This document shows positions 15,891-24,477 of a DNA stretch of 64,000 nucleotides, one piece after another (position 1 is the first letter of the stretch; each line of letters starts with the position of its first letter). This DNA is from Streptomyces sp. 2131.1 (lineage in GTDB: Bacteria; Actinomycetota; Actinomycetes; Streptomycetales; Streptomycetaceae), in assembly GCF_900105515.1 (NCBI RefSeq), contig NZ_FNSY01000001.1, positions 4,321,001 to 4,385,000 on the forward strand, in the 5' to 3' direction. Below the pieces are notes generated by a model, which was given only the letters and a program-made list of their open reading frames with translations, was not told where the DNA came from and searched no databases. The position numbers were made by a program, and so were the translations under genes.

Positions 15891-17387
15891 TCAGCGCACG
15901 TCGCCCATGTGCTGGGCGACCTTCTTGCGGTACATCCAGATGCCGACTCCGGCGATGACGGCGAGGATCACCTCGAAGGCGACGGACCCGGTGTTGTCCA
16001 GGTCCACGCCGAGCTGCTTGGACGTGAGCAGACCGGTCACGGAGTCGCCGGCGGTGACGGCGAGGAACCAGACGCCCATCATCTGCGAGCTGTACTTCGC
16101 CGGGGCCATCTTCGTGGTGACCGACAGGCCGACCGGCGAGAGGCACAGCTCCGCGACGGTCTGGATGAAGTAGATCGCCACCAGCCACATCGGGCTGACC
16201 TTGCCGCCGTTGGCGGCGGTGTCGATCAGCGGGATCAGGAAGACCGCGAAGGAGACGCCGATCAGCACGAGGCTGGAGGCGAACTTGACCGCGGTGCTCG
16301 GCTCCTTGCCGCGCTTGTTCAGCCACAGCCAGCCCGAGGCGAGCACGGGGGCCAGCGCCATGACGAAGATCGGGTTCAGCGACTGGTACCAGGACGTCGG
16401 GAAGTCGAACCCGAACAGGCTGTTCGTCGTCGAGTTCTCACCGAAGATCGACAGGGTCGAGCCGTTCTGGTCGTAGATCATCCAGAAGACGGCGGCGACC
16501 ACGAAGAACCAGATGTAGCCCGAGAGCTTCGACTGCTCGGTGGTCGTCAGCTCCTTGTCGCGCTTCATACGCACCAGGACGGCGACCGGGATGATCAGTC
16601 CGGCCAGGGTGATCGGCAGGACGCCCCAGTCGACGAAGTTGCCGGTGATGCCGAGCAGACCGTAGAAGACGGCCGCGACGATCAGCCAGATCAGGCCCTT
16701 GCGCAGGGCGGACTGCTTCTCCTGCTCGGTGGCCGGGGTGGCGACGACGTCGCTCTCCGGGCTCAGGTGGCGGGTGCCGAGCAGGAACTGGGCGAGGCCC
16801 AGCGCCATGCCGATCGCGGCCAGCGCGAAGCCGAAGTGCCAGTTGACGTTCTCACCGACGGTGCCGATGGTCAGCGGAGCGAGGAACGCGCCCACGTTGA
16901 TGCCGATGTAGAAGAGCGTGAACCCACCGTCGCGGCGCGGGTCCTCGGGGCCCTTGTACAGGTGGCCGACCATCGTGGAGATGTTGGCCTTCAGCAGGCC
17001 GGAGCCGAGCGCGACGAGCGCGAGACCGGCGAAGAAGGTCGCCGAGTTCGGCACCGCGAGCGTGATGTGGCCGAGGATGACGACGGCACCGCCGATGGCG
17101 ACCGTCTTGCGCGGACCCCAGAACCGGTCGGCCATCCAGCCGCCGGGCATGGCGAGCAGGTAGACCATCGCCATGTAGGCGGAGTAGATCGTCGTCGCGG
17201 TGGTGGCGTTCATGTGCATGCCGCCGGGCGCGATCAGGTACAGCGGGAGCAGTGCCTTCATGCCGTAGAAGCTGTATCGCTCCCACATCTCGGTCATGAA
17301 GAGCGTCGCCAGGCCGCGGGGGTGGCCGAAGAAGGTCTTCTCGCCACCCACCGTGCTCGACGGGTCCTTCGTCAGGCTGGACGCCAT
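15891..17387 (-). CDS. POT/PTR-family proton-coupled di/tripeptide transporter
   Basis: A 498-residue major facilitator of the proton-dependent oligopeptide transporter family. The signature EMWERYSFYGMKALLPLYL (about residues 32-50) matches the ExxERFxYYG motif that couples protons to peptide. At least 12 hydrophobic helices follow; a DKR-type cytoplasmic loop and a GTRHLSPESD linker separate the halves. AAGGA precedes ATG 17387. It would import di- and tripeptides. It stands alone, with a 423-bp upstream gap shared with the response regulator, suggesting its own regulated promoter. Confidence 0.93.
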   Translation of the reverse strand: MASSLTKDPSSTVGGEKTFFGHPRGLATLFMTEMWERYSFYGMKALLPLYLIAPGGMHMNATTATTIYSAYMAMVYLLAMPGGWMADRFWGPRKTVAIGGAVVILGHITLAVPNSATFFAGLALVALGSGLLKANISTMVGHLYKGPEDPRRDGGFTLFYIGINVGAFLAPLTIGTVGENVNWHFGFALAAIGMALGLAQFLLGTRHLSPESDVVATPATEQEKQSALRKGLIWLIVAAVFYGLLGITGNFVDWGVLPITLAGLIIPVAVLVRMKRDKELTTTEQSKLSGYIWFFVVAAVFWMIYDQNGSTLSIFGENSTTNSLFGFDFPTSWYQSLNPIFVMALAPVLASGWLWLNKRGKEPSTAVKFASSLVLIGVSFAVFLIPLIDTAANGGKVSPMWLVAIYFIQTVAELCLSPVGLSVTTKMAPAKYSSQMMGVWFLAVTAGDSVTGLLTSKQLGVDLDNTGSVAFEVILAVIAGVGIWMYRKKVAQHMGDVR

Positions 17388-17810
17388 GATCGATCCTTGT
17401 GTGCTCGGGACGCGACGCCTCTTGGAGGCGGGTACGCGCCCGGTGGGGGGAGGCCGGCACCGCCGCGGGTACGCCCACCGCGACGGGATCCACGCCCGGC
17501 TGCGCCTTCGTCGGCGTTCCGGGCCCGGCCCACAGGTCATTCACTGAATTCCGGGCCGGCGGGTACCGGCCCCGCACACAAAAGAGACCCTTGGCGCTCA
17601 GAGCTGCCCAAAGGTCCTTGAGTAGTGCAATAGGCGTTGAGACACCATACGACACGACAGAGCACGATATGGAAGGACTTGAGACATGGATCACAGGTCC
17701 AGGTGCAACCACACTCGCATATTCGAAGGTCCGCACGGTAGCGGGGAGCTGACCCGCAGGGCTGCCGGATCACCTCCCGCCCTGTCCGCCGCGCGGACTA
17801 CCATCAGTGC
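17388..17810. other. 423-bp divergent intergenic region (transporter/two-component)
   Basis: No gene is supported here. It holds the upstream DNA of the POT transporter and the response regulator. A short hairpin, GGGCCGG (17553-17559) with CCGGCCC (17566-17572), lies in the likely transporter leader. Bases 17610-17740 are AT-rich for this genome and are the probable promoter area. No confident -35/-10 pair could be fixed, apart from the possible leaderless -10 at 17799. Confidence 0.5.
17799..17804 (+). promoter_or_regulatory. -10 box for a possibly leaderless response-regulator mRNA
   Basis: TACCAT ends six bases before the ATG at 17811, and no ribosome site is visible. A Streptomyces TANNNT -10 placed this close to the start codon typically gives a leaderless transcript. 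No convincing -35 was found. Confidence 0.4.
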
Positions 17811-18488
17811 ATGACCCGTGTACTGCTCGCCGAGGACGACGCATCCATCTCGGAACCGCTGGCCCGCGCCCTGCGGCGGGAGGGTTACGAGGTCGAGGTG
17901 CGGGAAGACGGCCCGACCGCGCTCGACGCCGGACTCCAGGGCGGCATCGACCTGGTCGTGCTCGACCTGGGGCTGCCCGGCATGGACGGCCTCGAAGTCG
18001 CCCGCCGGCTTCGTGCCGAGGGTCACACCGTGCCGGTCCTGGTGCTGACCGCCCGCGCCGACGAGGTGGACACGGTCGTCGGGCTCGACGCGGGCGCCGA
18101 CGACTACGTCACCAAGCCCTTCCGCCTCGCCGAGCTCCTCGCCCGCGTCCGGGCCCTGCTGCGGCGCGGCGCCACCGAGCCCGCCCCCCAGCCCGCCACG
18201 CACGGCGTCCGCATCGACGTCGAATCGCACCGGGCCTGGATGGGCGACGAGGAACTCCAGCTCACCGCCAAGGAGTTCGACCTCCTCCGGGTCCTCGTGC
18301 GGGACGCGGGCCGGGTCGTCACCCGCGACCAGCTGATGCGCGAGGTCTGGGACACCACGTGGTGGTCGTCGACCAAGACCCTCGACATGCACATCTCCTG
18401 GCTCCGCAAGAAGCTCGGCGACGACGCGGCGAACCCGCGCTACATCGCCACGGTGCGGGGCGTCGGCTTCCGCTTCGAGAAGAGCTGA
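17811..18488 (+). CDS. OmpR/PhoB-type response regulator
   Basis: A 225-residue two-domain regulator. The receiver holds the acidic pair E8/D9/D10, phospho-acceptor D52 in VLDLGLPGMDG and the conserved Lys in YVTKPF near 102. Residues about 130-225 are a winged helix (LTAKEFDLLRVLVRDAGRVV, then STKTLDMHISWLRKKLGDD). It is activated by the histidine kinase 53 bp downstream and would bind direct-repeat sites as a dimer. The likely leaderless mRNA suggests steady basal expression. Target genes are unknown; the adjacent peptide transporter is a reasonable first guess. Confidence 0.92.
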   Translation: MTRVLLAEDDASISEPLARALRREGYEVEVREDGPTALDAGLQGGIDLVVLDLGLPGMDGLEVARRLRAEGHTVPVLVLTARADEVDTVVGLDAGADDYVTKPFRLAELLARVRALLRRGATEPAPQPATHGVRIDVESHRAWMGDEELQLTAKEFDLLRVLVRDAGRVVTRDQLMREVWDTTWWSSTKTLDMHISWLRKKLGDDAANPRYIATVRGVGFRFEKS

Positions 18489-18541
18489 AGGCTGTAGCGT
18501 CCCCGCTGTCCGCCCGAGCCGACTGACGTACAGAAGCAGGC

Positions 18542-19807
18542 ATGCGCCGACGACTGATCAACTCCACCCTCGCCGTCGTGCTCGTGGTGATCGCCGTCTT
18601 CGGCGTCTCCCTCGTGATCGTCGAGACCCGCACCATCAGCAGCAGCGCCCAGGAGAGCGTCGACTCCGAGGCGCTGCGGCTGATCAGCGTCATCGAGAGC
18701 CGGCTCCTGGGCGCCGAGCGGATCAACCCCGCGGTGCTGGCCGAGCAGATCGACGACAAGCGCTACGCCCTGGTCAAGATGGACGGCCGCGCCCCCATCG
18801 AGGTCGGCGAGCGCCCCAGTGGCAGCGTGATCACCGCCACCGAGACGGGTGAGCACGGCGAGAAGGTCACCGTCGAGGAGTCCCGCTCCGCCGTCACCCG
18901 CGAGGTCGGCCGCACGCTGATGATCATCGGCGCGGTGGCGCTGTTGGCCATCGTCTCCGCCGTCCTCCTCGCCGTACGCCAGGCCAACAAGCTGGCCTCG
19001 CCGCTCACCGACCTCGCCGAGACCGCCGAGCGCCTGGGCTCCGGCGACCCCCGCCCGCGCCACAAGCGGTACGGGGTGCCCGAGCTGGACCGCGTCGCCG
19101 ACGTCCTCGACGCCTCCGCCGAGCGGATCGCCCGCATGCTGACCGCGGAGCGCCGGCTCGCCGCCGACGCCTCCCACCAGCTGCGTACGCCGCTCACCGC
19201 CCTGTCCATGCGGATCGAGGAGATCTCGCTGACCGACGACCCGGAGACCGTGAAGGAGGAGGCGCACATCGCCCTCGCCCAGGTCGAACGGCTCACGGAC
19301 GTGGTGGAGCGGCTGCTGACCAACGCCCGGGACCCCCGGACGGGCTCCGCGGTCGTCTTCGACCTGGACGAGGTCGTCAAGCAGCAGATCGAGGAGTGGC
19401 GCCCGGCCTACCGGGGCGAGGGCCGCGCCATCGTCTGCTCCGGCAAGCAGGGGCTCAGCGCCGTCGGCACCCCGGGCGCGGTCGCCCAGGTGCTGGCCGC
19501 GCTGATCGAGAACTCGCTCATGCACGGTGGCGGTACGGTCGCGCTGCGCACGAGGGTCACCGGCAACCAGGCGGTCATCGAGGTCACGGACGAGGGGCCC
19601 GGGGTCCCCGCCGACCTGGGCGCGCGGATCTTCGAGCGGACCATCAGCGGCCGCAACTCCACGGGCATCGGCCTCGCGGTCGCCCGCGACCTCGCCGAAG
19701 CGGACGGCGGCCGCCTGGAACTCCTCCAGCAGCAGCCCCCGGTCTTCGCCCTCTTCCTGAGCCGCATGTCCCAGCCACGAGAGGAACCGGAACGCCCGGT
19801 GCGGTGA
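18542..19807 (+). CDS. sensor histidine kinase
   Basis: A 421-residue membrane kinase. Helix 1 (about residues 8-28) and helix 2 (124-145) flank a ~95-residue extracytoplasmic sensor region. A HAMP linker (NKLASPLTDLAETAERLGSG) leads to the HisKA box DASHQLRTPLTAL with H212. The ATP domain has an ENSLMHGGG N-box, DEGPGVP G1 and a STGIGLAVARDLAEADGG G2 box. It pairs with the response regulator just upstream. The sensor segment is charged and shows no recognised domain, so the signal is unknown. Confidence 0.92.
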   Translation: MRRRLINSTLAVVLVVIAVFGVSLVIVETRTISSSAQESVDSEALRLISVIESRLLGAERINPAVLAEQIDDKRYALVKMDGRAPIEVGERPSGSVITATETGEHGEKVTVEESRSAVTREVGRTLMIIGAVALLAIVSAVLLAVRQANKLASPLTDLAETAERLGSGDPRPRHKRYGVPELDRVADVLDASAERIARMLTAERRLAADASHQLRTPLTALSMRIEEISLTDDPETVKEEAHIALAQVERLTDVVERLLTNARDPRTGSAVVFDLDEVVKQQIEEWRPAYRGEGRAIVCSGKQGLSAVGTPGAVAQVLAALIENSLMHGGGTVALRTRVTGNQAVIEVTDEGPGVPADLGARIFERTISGRNSTGIGLAVARDLAEADGGRLELLQQQPPVFALFLSRMSQPREEPERPVR

Positions 19808-19860
19808 GCTGCTGGATCAAGTCCGTGACCCGCGTGTCACACCCGCACACGGCCAAAACA

Positions 19861-19882
19861 AGCCCGTCCGGCGATTGAGGAC
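19861..19882 (+). repeat. Streptomyces intergenic repeat, GTCCGGCGATTGAGGAC type
   Basis: A single copy of a 22-bp element, AGCCCGTCCGGCGATTGAGG plus AC, between the convergent kinase and GtrA genes. Nearly the same sequence recurs at 43775-43796 and, inverted or variant, near 32.3 and 56.2 kb. A GGACG/CGTCC mini-hairpin overlaps its 3' end and may help termination. Confidence 0.7.
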
Positions 19883-19909
19883 GAAGCGTCCGCCCGGACG
19901 GCCCCGGGC

Positions 19910-20431
19910 CTACCGACGAGCCGGGTCCGCCTCGACCCGCACCGCGGGCGCGGGCACCGTCACCAGGGCCTCTTTGTCGGCGACGCCCTCCGAGGGCGCG
20001 GGAAGCGCCTTGAACACCCACGTCCGGTACGACCAGAACCGGAACAGCGTCGCGATCCCGATCCCCACGATCTTGAACACATTGCTCTGGACCGGCGTAT
20101 CCCAGCCGAACCCGTACGTCGCCATGTACAGCACACCGGTCTCGATCACCGCGCCCACCGCGCTGAACAGCAGGAACAGCGTCAGCTCACGCGTGCGGCC
20201 GGTCTTGTCGCGGTCGCGGTACGTCCAGTAGCGGAAGCCCACGTAGTTGCAGAGGATCGCGACGAACGTGGCGAGGAGACCGGCGCGCACGGTCGGGATG
20301 TCCGTGTAGCGCCACAGCAGGTTGGAGACGGCGATGTTGACGACCAGGCCGACCACGCCGACCACGCCGAACTTGGCGATCTCCCGGGCCAGCAGCTCCA
20401 GCCGGGCCCGCAGTGCGCCTCGTTCGCTCAT
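19910..20431 (-). CDS. GtrA family membrane protein
   Basis: A 173-residue protein with four predicted helices, starting FGVVGVVGLVVNIAVSNLLW near residue 20. It has the family signature NYVGFRYWTYRDRDK and later RFWSYRTWVFKA. GtrA proteins are thought to flip polyprenyl-phosphate sugars across the membrane for surface-glycan modification. The frame stays open to 20503, but the codons upstream of ATG 20431 have low GC at third positions, so they are probably leader. It diverges from purK. The order GtrA-purK-purE recurs in other actinobacteria. The C-terminal 30 residues are likely disordered. Confidence 0.82.
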   Translation of the reverse strand: MSERGALRARLELLAREIAKFGVVGVVGLVVNIAVSNLLWRYTDIPTVRAGLLATFVAILCNYVGFRYWTYRDRDKTGRTRELTLFLLFSAVGAVIETGVLYMATYGFGWDTPVQSNVFKIVGIGIATLFRFWSYRTWVFKALPAPSEGVADKEALVTVPAPAVRVEADPARR

Positions 20432-20574
20432 GTGATCGCTCAGTCCGTCCGTAAGTTCGACTTCGTGTTCCGTCAACCTGGCCATGCTAACCAGGACGCC
20501 CACCGGACGCCCGTGCGTTGAGCGCGGGTGTGGCGGGCTCCACCCCGCCCACGGGCGTGGGCCGCCGGTGCGGA

Positions 20575-20580
20575 TACCCT
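20575..20580 (+). promoter_or_regulatory. -10 box for leaderless purK transcript
   Basis: TACCCT ends six bases before the GTG at 20587. The GGGAG between them is too close to act as a ribosome site. This spacing fits leaderless transcription of purK. A -35 hexamer was not clear. Confidence 0.4.
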
Positions 20581-20586
20581 GGGAGC

Positions 20587-21726
20587 GTGACTTTCCCGGT
20601 AGTCGGCATGGTCGGTGGCGGTCAGCTCGCCCGTATGACCCACGAGGCGGGCATCCCCCTCGGCATCAAGTTCAAGCTCCTCAGCGACACCGCTCAGGAC
20701 TCCGCGGCCCAGGTGGCGGGCGAGGTCGTCGTAGGCGACTACCGCGACCTGGAGACGCTGAGGGCCTTCGCGCGCGGCTGTGACGTGATCACCTTCGATC
20801 ACGAGCACGTGCCGACCGAGCACCTGCGGGCCCTGGAGGCGGACGGCATCCCCGTACGCCCCGGCCCCGACGCTCTGGTGCACGCCCAGGACAAGGGGGT
20901 GATGCGCGCGAAGCTCACCGAGATCGGCGCCCCCTGCCCCCGCCACCGCATCGTGAAGGACCCGGCCGACGCCGCGGCCTTCGCCGAGGAGGCGGGAGGC
21001 TTCCCGGTCATCCTCAAGACCGTGCGCGGCGGCTACGACGGCAAGGGCGTCTGGGTGGTCCGCTCCGAGGCGGACGCGGCCGAGCCGTTCCGGGCCGGTG
21101 TCCCGGTCCTCGCCGAGGAGAAGGTCGACTTCGTACGCGAGCTGGCGGCCAACATCGTCCGCTCGCCGCACGGCCAGGCCGTGGCCTACCCCGTCGTCGA
21201 GTCGATCCAGGTCGACGGCGTCTGCGACACGGTCGTCGCCCCGGCCCCCGACCTCGACGAGGCGCTGGCGGGCGAGGCCCAGCAGCTCGCGCTGCGCATC
21301 GCCTCCGAGCTGGGCGTGGTCGGCCACCTCGCGGTGGAGCTGTTCGAGACCCGTGACGGACGCATCCTGGTCAACGAGCTGGCCATGCGCCCGCACAACT
21401 CCGGGCACTGGACCATGGACGGCGCGATCACCTCGCAGTTCGCCAACCACGTCCGCGCGGTCCTCGACCTCCCGCTCGGCGACCCGCGCCCCCGCGCCCC
21501 CTGGACGGTCATGTGCAACGTCCTCGGCGGCGACTACCCGGACATGTACCAGGGCTACCTGCACTGCATGGCGCGCGACCCGCAGCTCAAGATCCACATG
21601 TACGGCAAGGACGTGAAGCCCGGCCGCAAGGTCGGACACGTCAACACCTACGGCGACGATCTGGCGGACGTGCGCGAGCGCGCCCGGCACGCGGCCGACT
21701 ACCTGCGAGGAACGATCACCGAATGA
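20587..21726 (+). CDS. purK: 5-(carboxyamino)imidazole ribonucleotide synthase
   Basis: A 379-residue ATP-grasp enzyme that carboxylates AIR with ATP and bicarbonate to N5-CAIR in purine synthesis. The N-terminal GMVGGGQLARMTHEAG is the pre-ATP-grasp signature. KTVRGGYDGKGVWVVR (near 140) is the ATP-binding loop, and EKVDFVRELAANIVRS and NELAMRPHNSGHWT hold metal and substrate residues. The GTG at 20587 is chosen because the family begins right there and the upstream reading is unrelated. Its stop overlaps purE by four bases, so the two are translationally coupled. Confidence 0.95.
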   Translation: MTFPVVGMVGGGQLARMTHEAGIPLGIKFKLLSDTAQDSAAQVAGEVVVGDYRDLETLRAFARGCDVITFDHEHVPTEHLRALEADGIPVRPGPDALVHAQDKGVMRAKLTEIGAPCPRHRIVKDPADAAAFAEEAGGFPVILKTVRGGYDGKGVWVVRSEADAAEPFRAGVPVLAEEKVDFVRELAANIVRSPHGQAVAYPVVESIQVDGVCDTVVAPAPDLDEALAGEAQQLALRIASELGVVGHLAVELFETRDGRILVNELAMRPHNSGHWTMDGAITSQFANHVRAVLDLPLGDPRPRAPWTVMCNVLGGDYPDMYQGYLHCMARDPQLKIHMYGKDVKPGRKVGHVNTYGDDLADVRERARHAADYLRGTITE

Positions 21727-22262
21727 CTTCCCCCGCCTCCGCCGCCCCGGTCGTCGGCATCGTCATGGGCTCGGACTCGGACTGGCCCGTCATGGAAGCG
21801 GCGGCCAAGGCCCTCGACGAGTTCGGGATCCCGTACGAGGTCGACGTCGTCTCCGCCCACCGCATGCCCCGCGAGATGATCGCGTACGGCGAGAACGCGG
21901 CCGGCCGCGGACTCAAGGCGATCATCGCGGGCGCGGGCGGCGCCGCCCACCTGCCCGGCATGCTCGCCTCGGTCACCCCGCTGCCCGTCATCGGCGTCCC
22001 GGTCCCGCTGAAGTACCTCGACGGCATGGACAGCCTGATGTCCATCGTCCAGATGCCCGCCGGCATCCCCGTCGCCACCGTCTCCATCGCCGGTGCGCGC
22101 AACGCCGGCCTGCTGGCCGTCCGCGTCCTCGCCGCGGCCGACCCCGAGCTCCAGGGCCGGATGACCGAGTTCCTGGGCGACCTCAACGACCAGGCCACCG
22201 AGAAGGGCAAGCGGCTGCGCCAGAAGGCCGCCGGCGCGGAGTCCTTCGGCTTCGGGAAGTAG
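21723..22262 (+). CDS. purE: N5-CAIR mutase (class I PurE)
   Basis: A 179-residue enzyme that converts N5-CAIR to CAIR, acting directly after PurK. GIVMGSDSDWPVM is the substrate-binding start, VVSAHRMP carries the catalytic His, and AGAGGAAHLPGM and GVPVPLKYLDG complete the class I pattern. GAGGA lies before the ATG, which overlaps the purK stop (ATGA). The presence of PurK with this PurE form fits the bacterial two-step route. Confidence 0.95.
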   Translation: MTSPASAAPVVGIVMGSDSDWPVMEAAAKALDEFGIPYEVDVVSAHRMPREMIAYGENAAGRGLKAIIAGAGGAAHLPGMLASVTPLPVIGVPVPLKYLDGMDSLMSIVQMPAGIPVATVSIAGARNAGLLAVRVLAAADPELQGRMTEFLGDLNDQATEKGKRLRQKAAGAESFGFGK

Positions 22263-22267
22263 GGATC

Positions 22268-23464
22268 ATGACGGACCGACTGGACCTGGCCCGGGAACTC
22301 CTCGCGGAGTACCCCGTCGTCGACGGCCACAACGACCTGCCGTGGGCGCTGCGCGAGCAGGTCAACTACGACCTGGCCGTACGCGACATCGCCACCGACC
22401 AGTCGGCCCACCTGCACACCGACATGCCCCGGCTGCGCGCCGGGGGCGTCGGAGCCCAGTTCTGGTCGGTCTACGTACGCTCCGACCTCGCGGGCGACGC
22501 CGCCGTCAGCGCCACCCTGGAACAGATCGACGCCGTCGCCGAACTCCTGGAGCGCTACCCGGCCGACCTCCGGCGCGCCCTGACCGCCGACGACGTGGAG
22601 GCGGCCCGCGCCGAGGGCCGGATCGCCTCGCTGATGGGCGCCGAGGGCGGCCACTCGATCGCCAACTCGCTGGGCACGCTGCGCGGCCTGTACGCACTGG
22701 GCGTCCGCTACATGACGCTCACCCACAACGACAACATCGCCTGGGCGGACTCCGCGACCGACGAGCCCGGTGTCGGCGGCCTCTCGCCGTTCGGCCACGA
22801 GGTCGTCCGCGAGATGAACCGCACCGGCATGCTGGTCGACCTCTCGCACGTCGCGGCGACGACCATGCGCGACGCGCTCGCCACCTCCGAGGCGCCGGTG
22901 ATGTTCTCGCACTCCTCCTCGCGCGCCGTTTGCGACCACCCGCGCAACATCCCGGACGACGTCCTGGCCCTGCTCCCGGCCAACGGCGGCATCGCCATGG
23001 CCACCTTCGTGCCGAAGTTCGTCCTGCCGGAGGCCGTCGCCTGGACGCAGGCCGCCGACGAGAACCTCCGCGCCCACGGGCTGCACCACCTGGACACCAC
23101 CGAGCGCGCGATGAAGCTGCACGCCGCGTTCGAGGCGGCGAACCCCCGCCCGGCCGCGACCGTGGCCACCATCGCCGACCACCTCGACCACATGCGCGAG
23201 GTCGCGGGCGTCGACCACATCGGCATCGGCGGCGACTACGACGGCACCGCCTTCCTCCCGCAGGGCCTGGAGAGCGTCGCCGGTTACCCGAACCTGATCG
23301 CGGAGCTGCTGCGCCGGAACTGGTCCGCCGCCGACCTGGCCAAGCTCACCTGGCAGAACGCCGTACGGGTGCTGCGCTCCGCCGAGGACGTGGCGCGGGA
23401 CCTGCGTACCCGGCGCGGCCCGTCGCACGCCACGATCGAGCAGCTGGACGCCCCGGCGGCCTGA
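22268..23464 (+). CDS. membrane dipeptidase family (M19) zinc peptidase
   Basis: A 398-residue renal-dipeptidase-like enzyme. The HxD zinc pair is in VVDGHNDLPWALR (about residues 18-30). The bridging Glu is in GAEGGHSIANSLG near 125. LVDLSHVAATTMRDAL and FSHSSSRAVC carry the zinc His residues near 200 and 220, and GIGGDYDGT near 320 holds the Asp. No signal peptide is seen, so it is probably cytoplasmic. It follows purE by only five bases and is likely in the same operon, although no metabolic link is evident. Family activities include L/D-dipeptide hydrolysis. Confidence 0.9.
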   Translation: MTDRLDLARELLAEYPVVDGHNDLPWALREQVNYDLAVRDIATDQSAHLHTDMPRLRAGGVGAQFWSVYVRSDLAGDAAVSATLEQIDAVAELLERYPADLRRALTADDVEAARAEGRIASLMGAEGGHSIANSLGTLRGLYALGVRYMTLTHNDNIAWADSATDEPGVGGLSPFGHEVVREMNRTGMLVDLSHVAATTMRDALATSEAPVMFSHSSSRAVCDHPRNIPDDVLALLPANGGIAMATFVPKFVLPEAVAWTQAADENLRAHGLHHLDTTERAMKLHAAFEAANPRPAATVATIADHLDHMREVAGVDHIGIGGDYDGTAFLPQGLESVAGYPNLIAELLRRNWSAADLAKLTWQNAVRVLRSAEDVARDLRTRRGPSHATIEQLDAPAA

Positions 23465-23483
23465 GCCACCGGGGCGCCGTTTC

Positions 23484-23843
23484 TCAGCAGGCGCAGAGAC
23501 AGAACGGGTGCCCCGCCGGGTCGGCGTACACCCGGAACGACCGCTCCCGGTCGTCCGCCTCCAGCACCGTCGCGCCCAGCGCCAGCACCTCCCGCTCCGC
23601 CGCGTCCAGATCCTGCACGGTCAGGTCCAGGTGGAACTGCTGCGACGCGTCGGCGCGCGGCCACTTCGGCGGTACGAAGCCGGGGGCGGCCTGGAAGGCG
23701 AGCGGGGCGCCCGCACCCCCGGTGAGGTCCACCCAGTCCTCCTGCTGCCGGACCTCGCCGCCGATCAGCGCGGCGTAGAAGTTCGCCAGGGCTACGGGGT
23801 CGGGGCAGTCCAGGACGACGGCACCCACTGCGGCCAGAGCCAT
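23484..23843 (-). CDS. VOC/glyoxalase-like domain protein
   Basis: A 119-residue single VOC-domain protein: VVLDCPDPVALANFYAALIG at the start, then FHLDLTVQDLDAAEREVLALG and ADPAGHPFCLC at the end, the usual paired beta-alpha-beta-beta-beta units. Such proteins bind metal and act in resistance, isomerisation or dioxygenase reactions. It ends in Cys-Ala-Cys, which is unusual. It diverges from the CGNR regulator across 103 bp carrying a strong inverted repeat and may be that regulator's target. Confidence 0.8.
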   Translation of the reverse strand: MALAAVGAVVLDCPDPVALANFYAALIGGEVRQQEDWVDLTGGAGAPLAFQAAPGFVPPKWPRADASQQFHLDLTVQDLDAAEREVLALGATVLEADDRERSFRVYADPAGHPFCLCAC

Positions 23844-23877
23844 GTTGCTTCCTCCTCGGGCAGACTACGGACAGGTC

Positions 23878-23906
23878 GTTACCGCTTGATGCGCTCAACC
23901 GGTAAC
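23878..23906. promoter_or_regulatory. 29-bp inverted repeat, candidate operator
   Basis: GTTACCGCTTGA (23878-23889) faces TCAACCGGTAAC (23895-23906), matching at 11 of 12 positions across TGCGC. It lies midway between the divergent VOC and CGNR genes. Its length and symmetry suit a dimeric regulator. A further partial copy, GGTAAC, appears at 23934-23939. Confidence 0.55.
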
Positions 23907-23946
23907 CGTGACCGCATGCTCCCGCATTGGAGGTAACGTCGCAACC

Positions 23947-24456
23947 ATGAATGAGAGGGACTCCGCGCCCGGCGGACTCGCGCTGGTCGAAGCGCTCGTC
24001 AACAGCCTGAACGTGGAGACCGGCGCGGACAGCCTCGACACGGCCGAGGGACGCGCCGCCTTCGCCCTCGCGGAGCCGGACGTGCCGGCGGCGCGCACGC
24101 TGCGCGAGGCCCTGCGCGCGGCCTGCCTGGCCCACGCGGGCCACTGCTCGGACGACAGCCCGCTCTGCGTACTGGACCGGCTGCTCGCCGACGCGCCGCT
24201 GCGGGTCACCGTGGACGCGGCGGGCGGGGCGGCGCTGTGTCCGGTGCAGGAGCCGCCCGGGCTGACCGCGCGGATCGCGGCAGCCGTCGCCGCCGCGTCG
24301 GCCGACGGGACCTGGGCCAGGCTCAAGGCGTGCGAGGCGGCGGACTGCCAGTGGGCCTACTACGACCGCAGCCCGGCGGGGCGCCGCCGCTGGTGCTCCA
24401 TGTCGGTGTGCGGCGCCCGCGCCAAGATGCGTACGTACCGCGCGAGGCGCGGCTGA
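23947..24456 (+). CDS. ABATE/CGNR zinc-finger regulator
   Basis: A 169-residue protein. The N-terminal ABATE domain includes LVEALVNSLNVETG and DTAEGRAAFA. The C-terminal zinc finger is CEAADCQWAYYDRSPAGRRR, then WCSMSVCGARAKMRTYRAR. The diagnostic CGNR tetrad reads CGAR here. Cys residues at the expected spacing are kept, so the finger should still bind zinc. The family is a set of stress or differentiation regulators in actinobacteria. Divergent placement and the palindrome upstream suggest autoregulation. Confidence 0.82.
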   Translation: MNERDSAPGGLALVEALVNSLNVETGADSLDTAEGRAAFALAEPDVPAARTLREALRAACLAHAGHCSDDSPLCVLDRLLADAPLRVTVDAAGGAALCPVQEPPGLTARIAAAVAAASADGTWARLKACEAADCQWAYYDRSPAGRRRWCSMSVCGARAKMRTYRARRG

Positions 24457-24477
24457 GAAGGGGCGGCGCCCCGTGGG

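Noticed and set aside
20432..20503. Longer start for the GtrA protein
   Set aside because: The 24 added codons have poor third-position GC and no ribosome site, so they are taken as leader.
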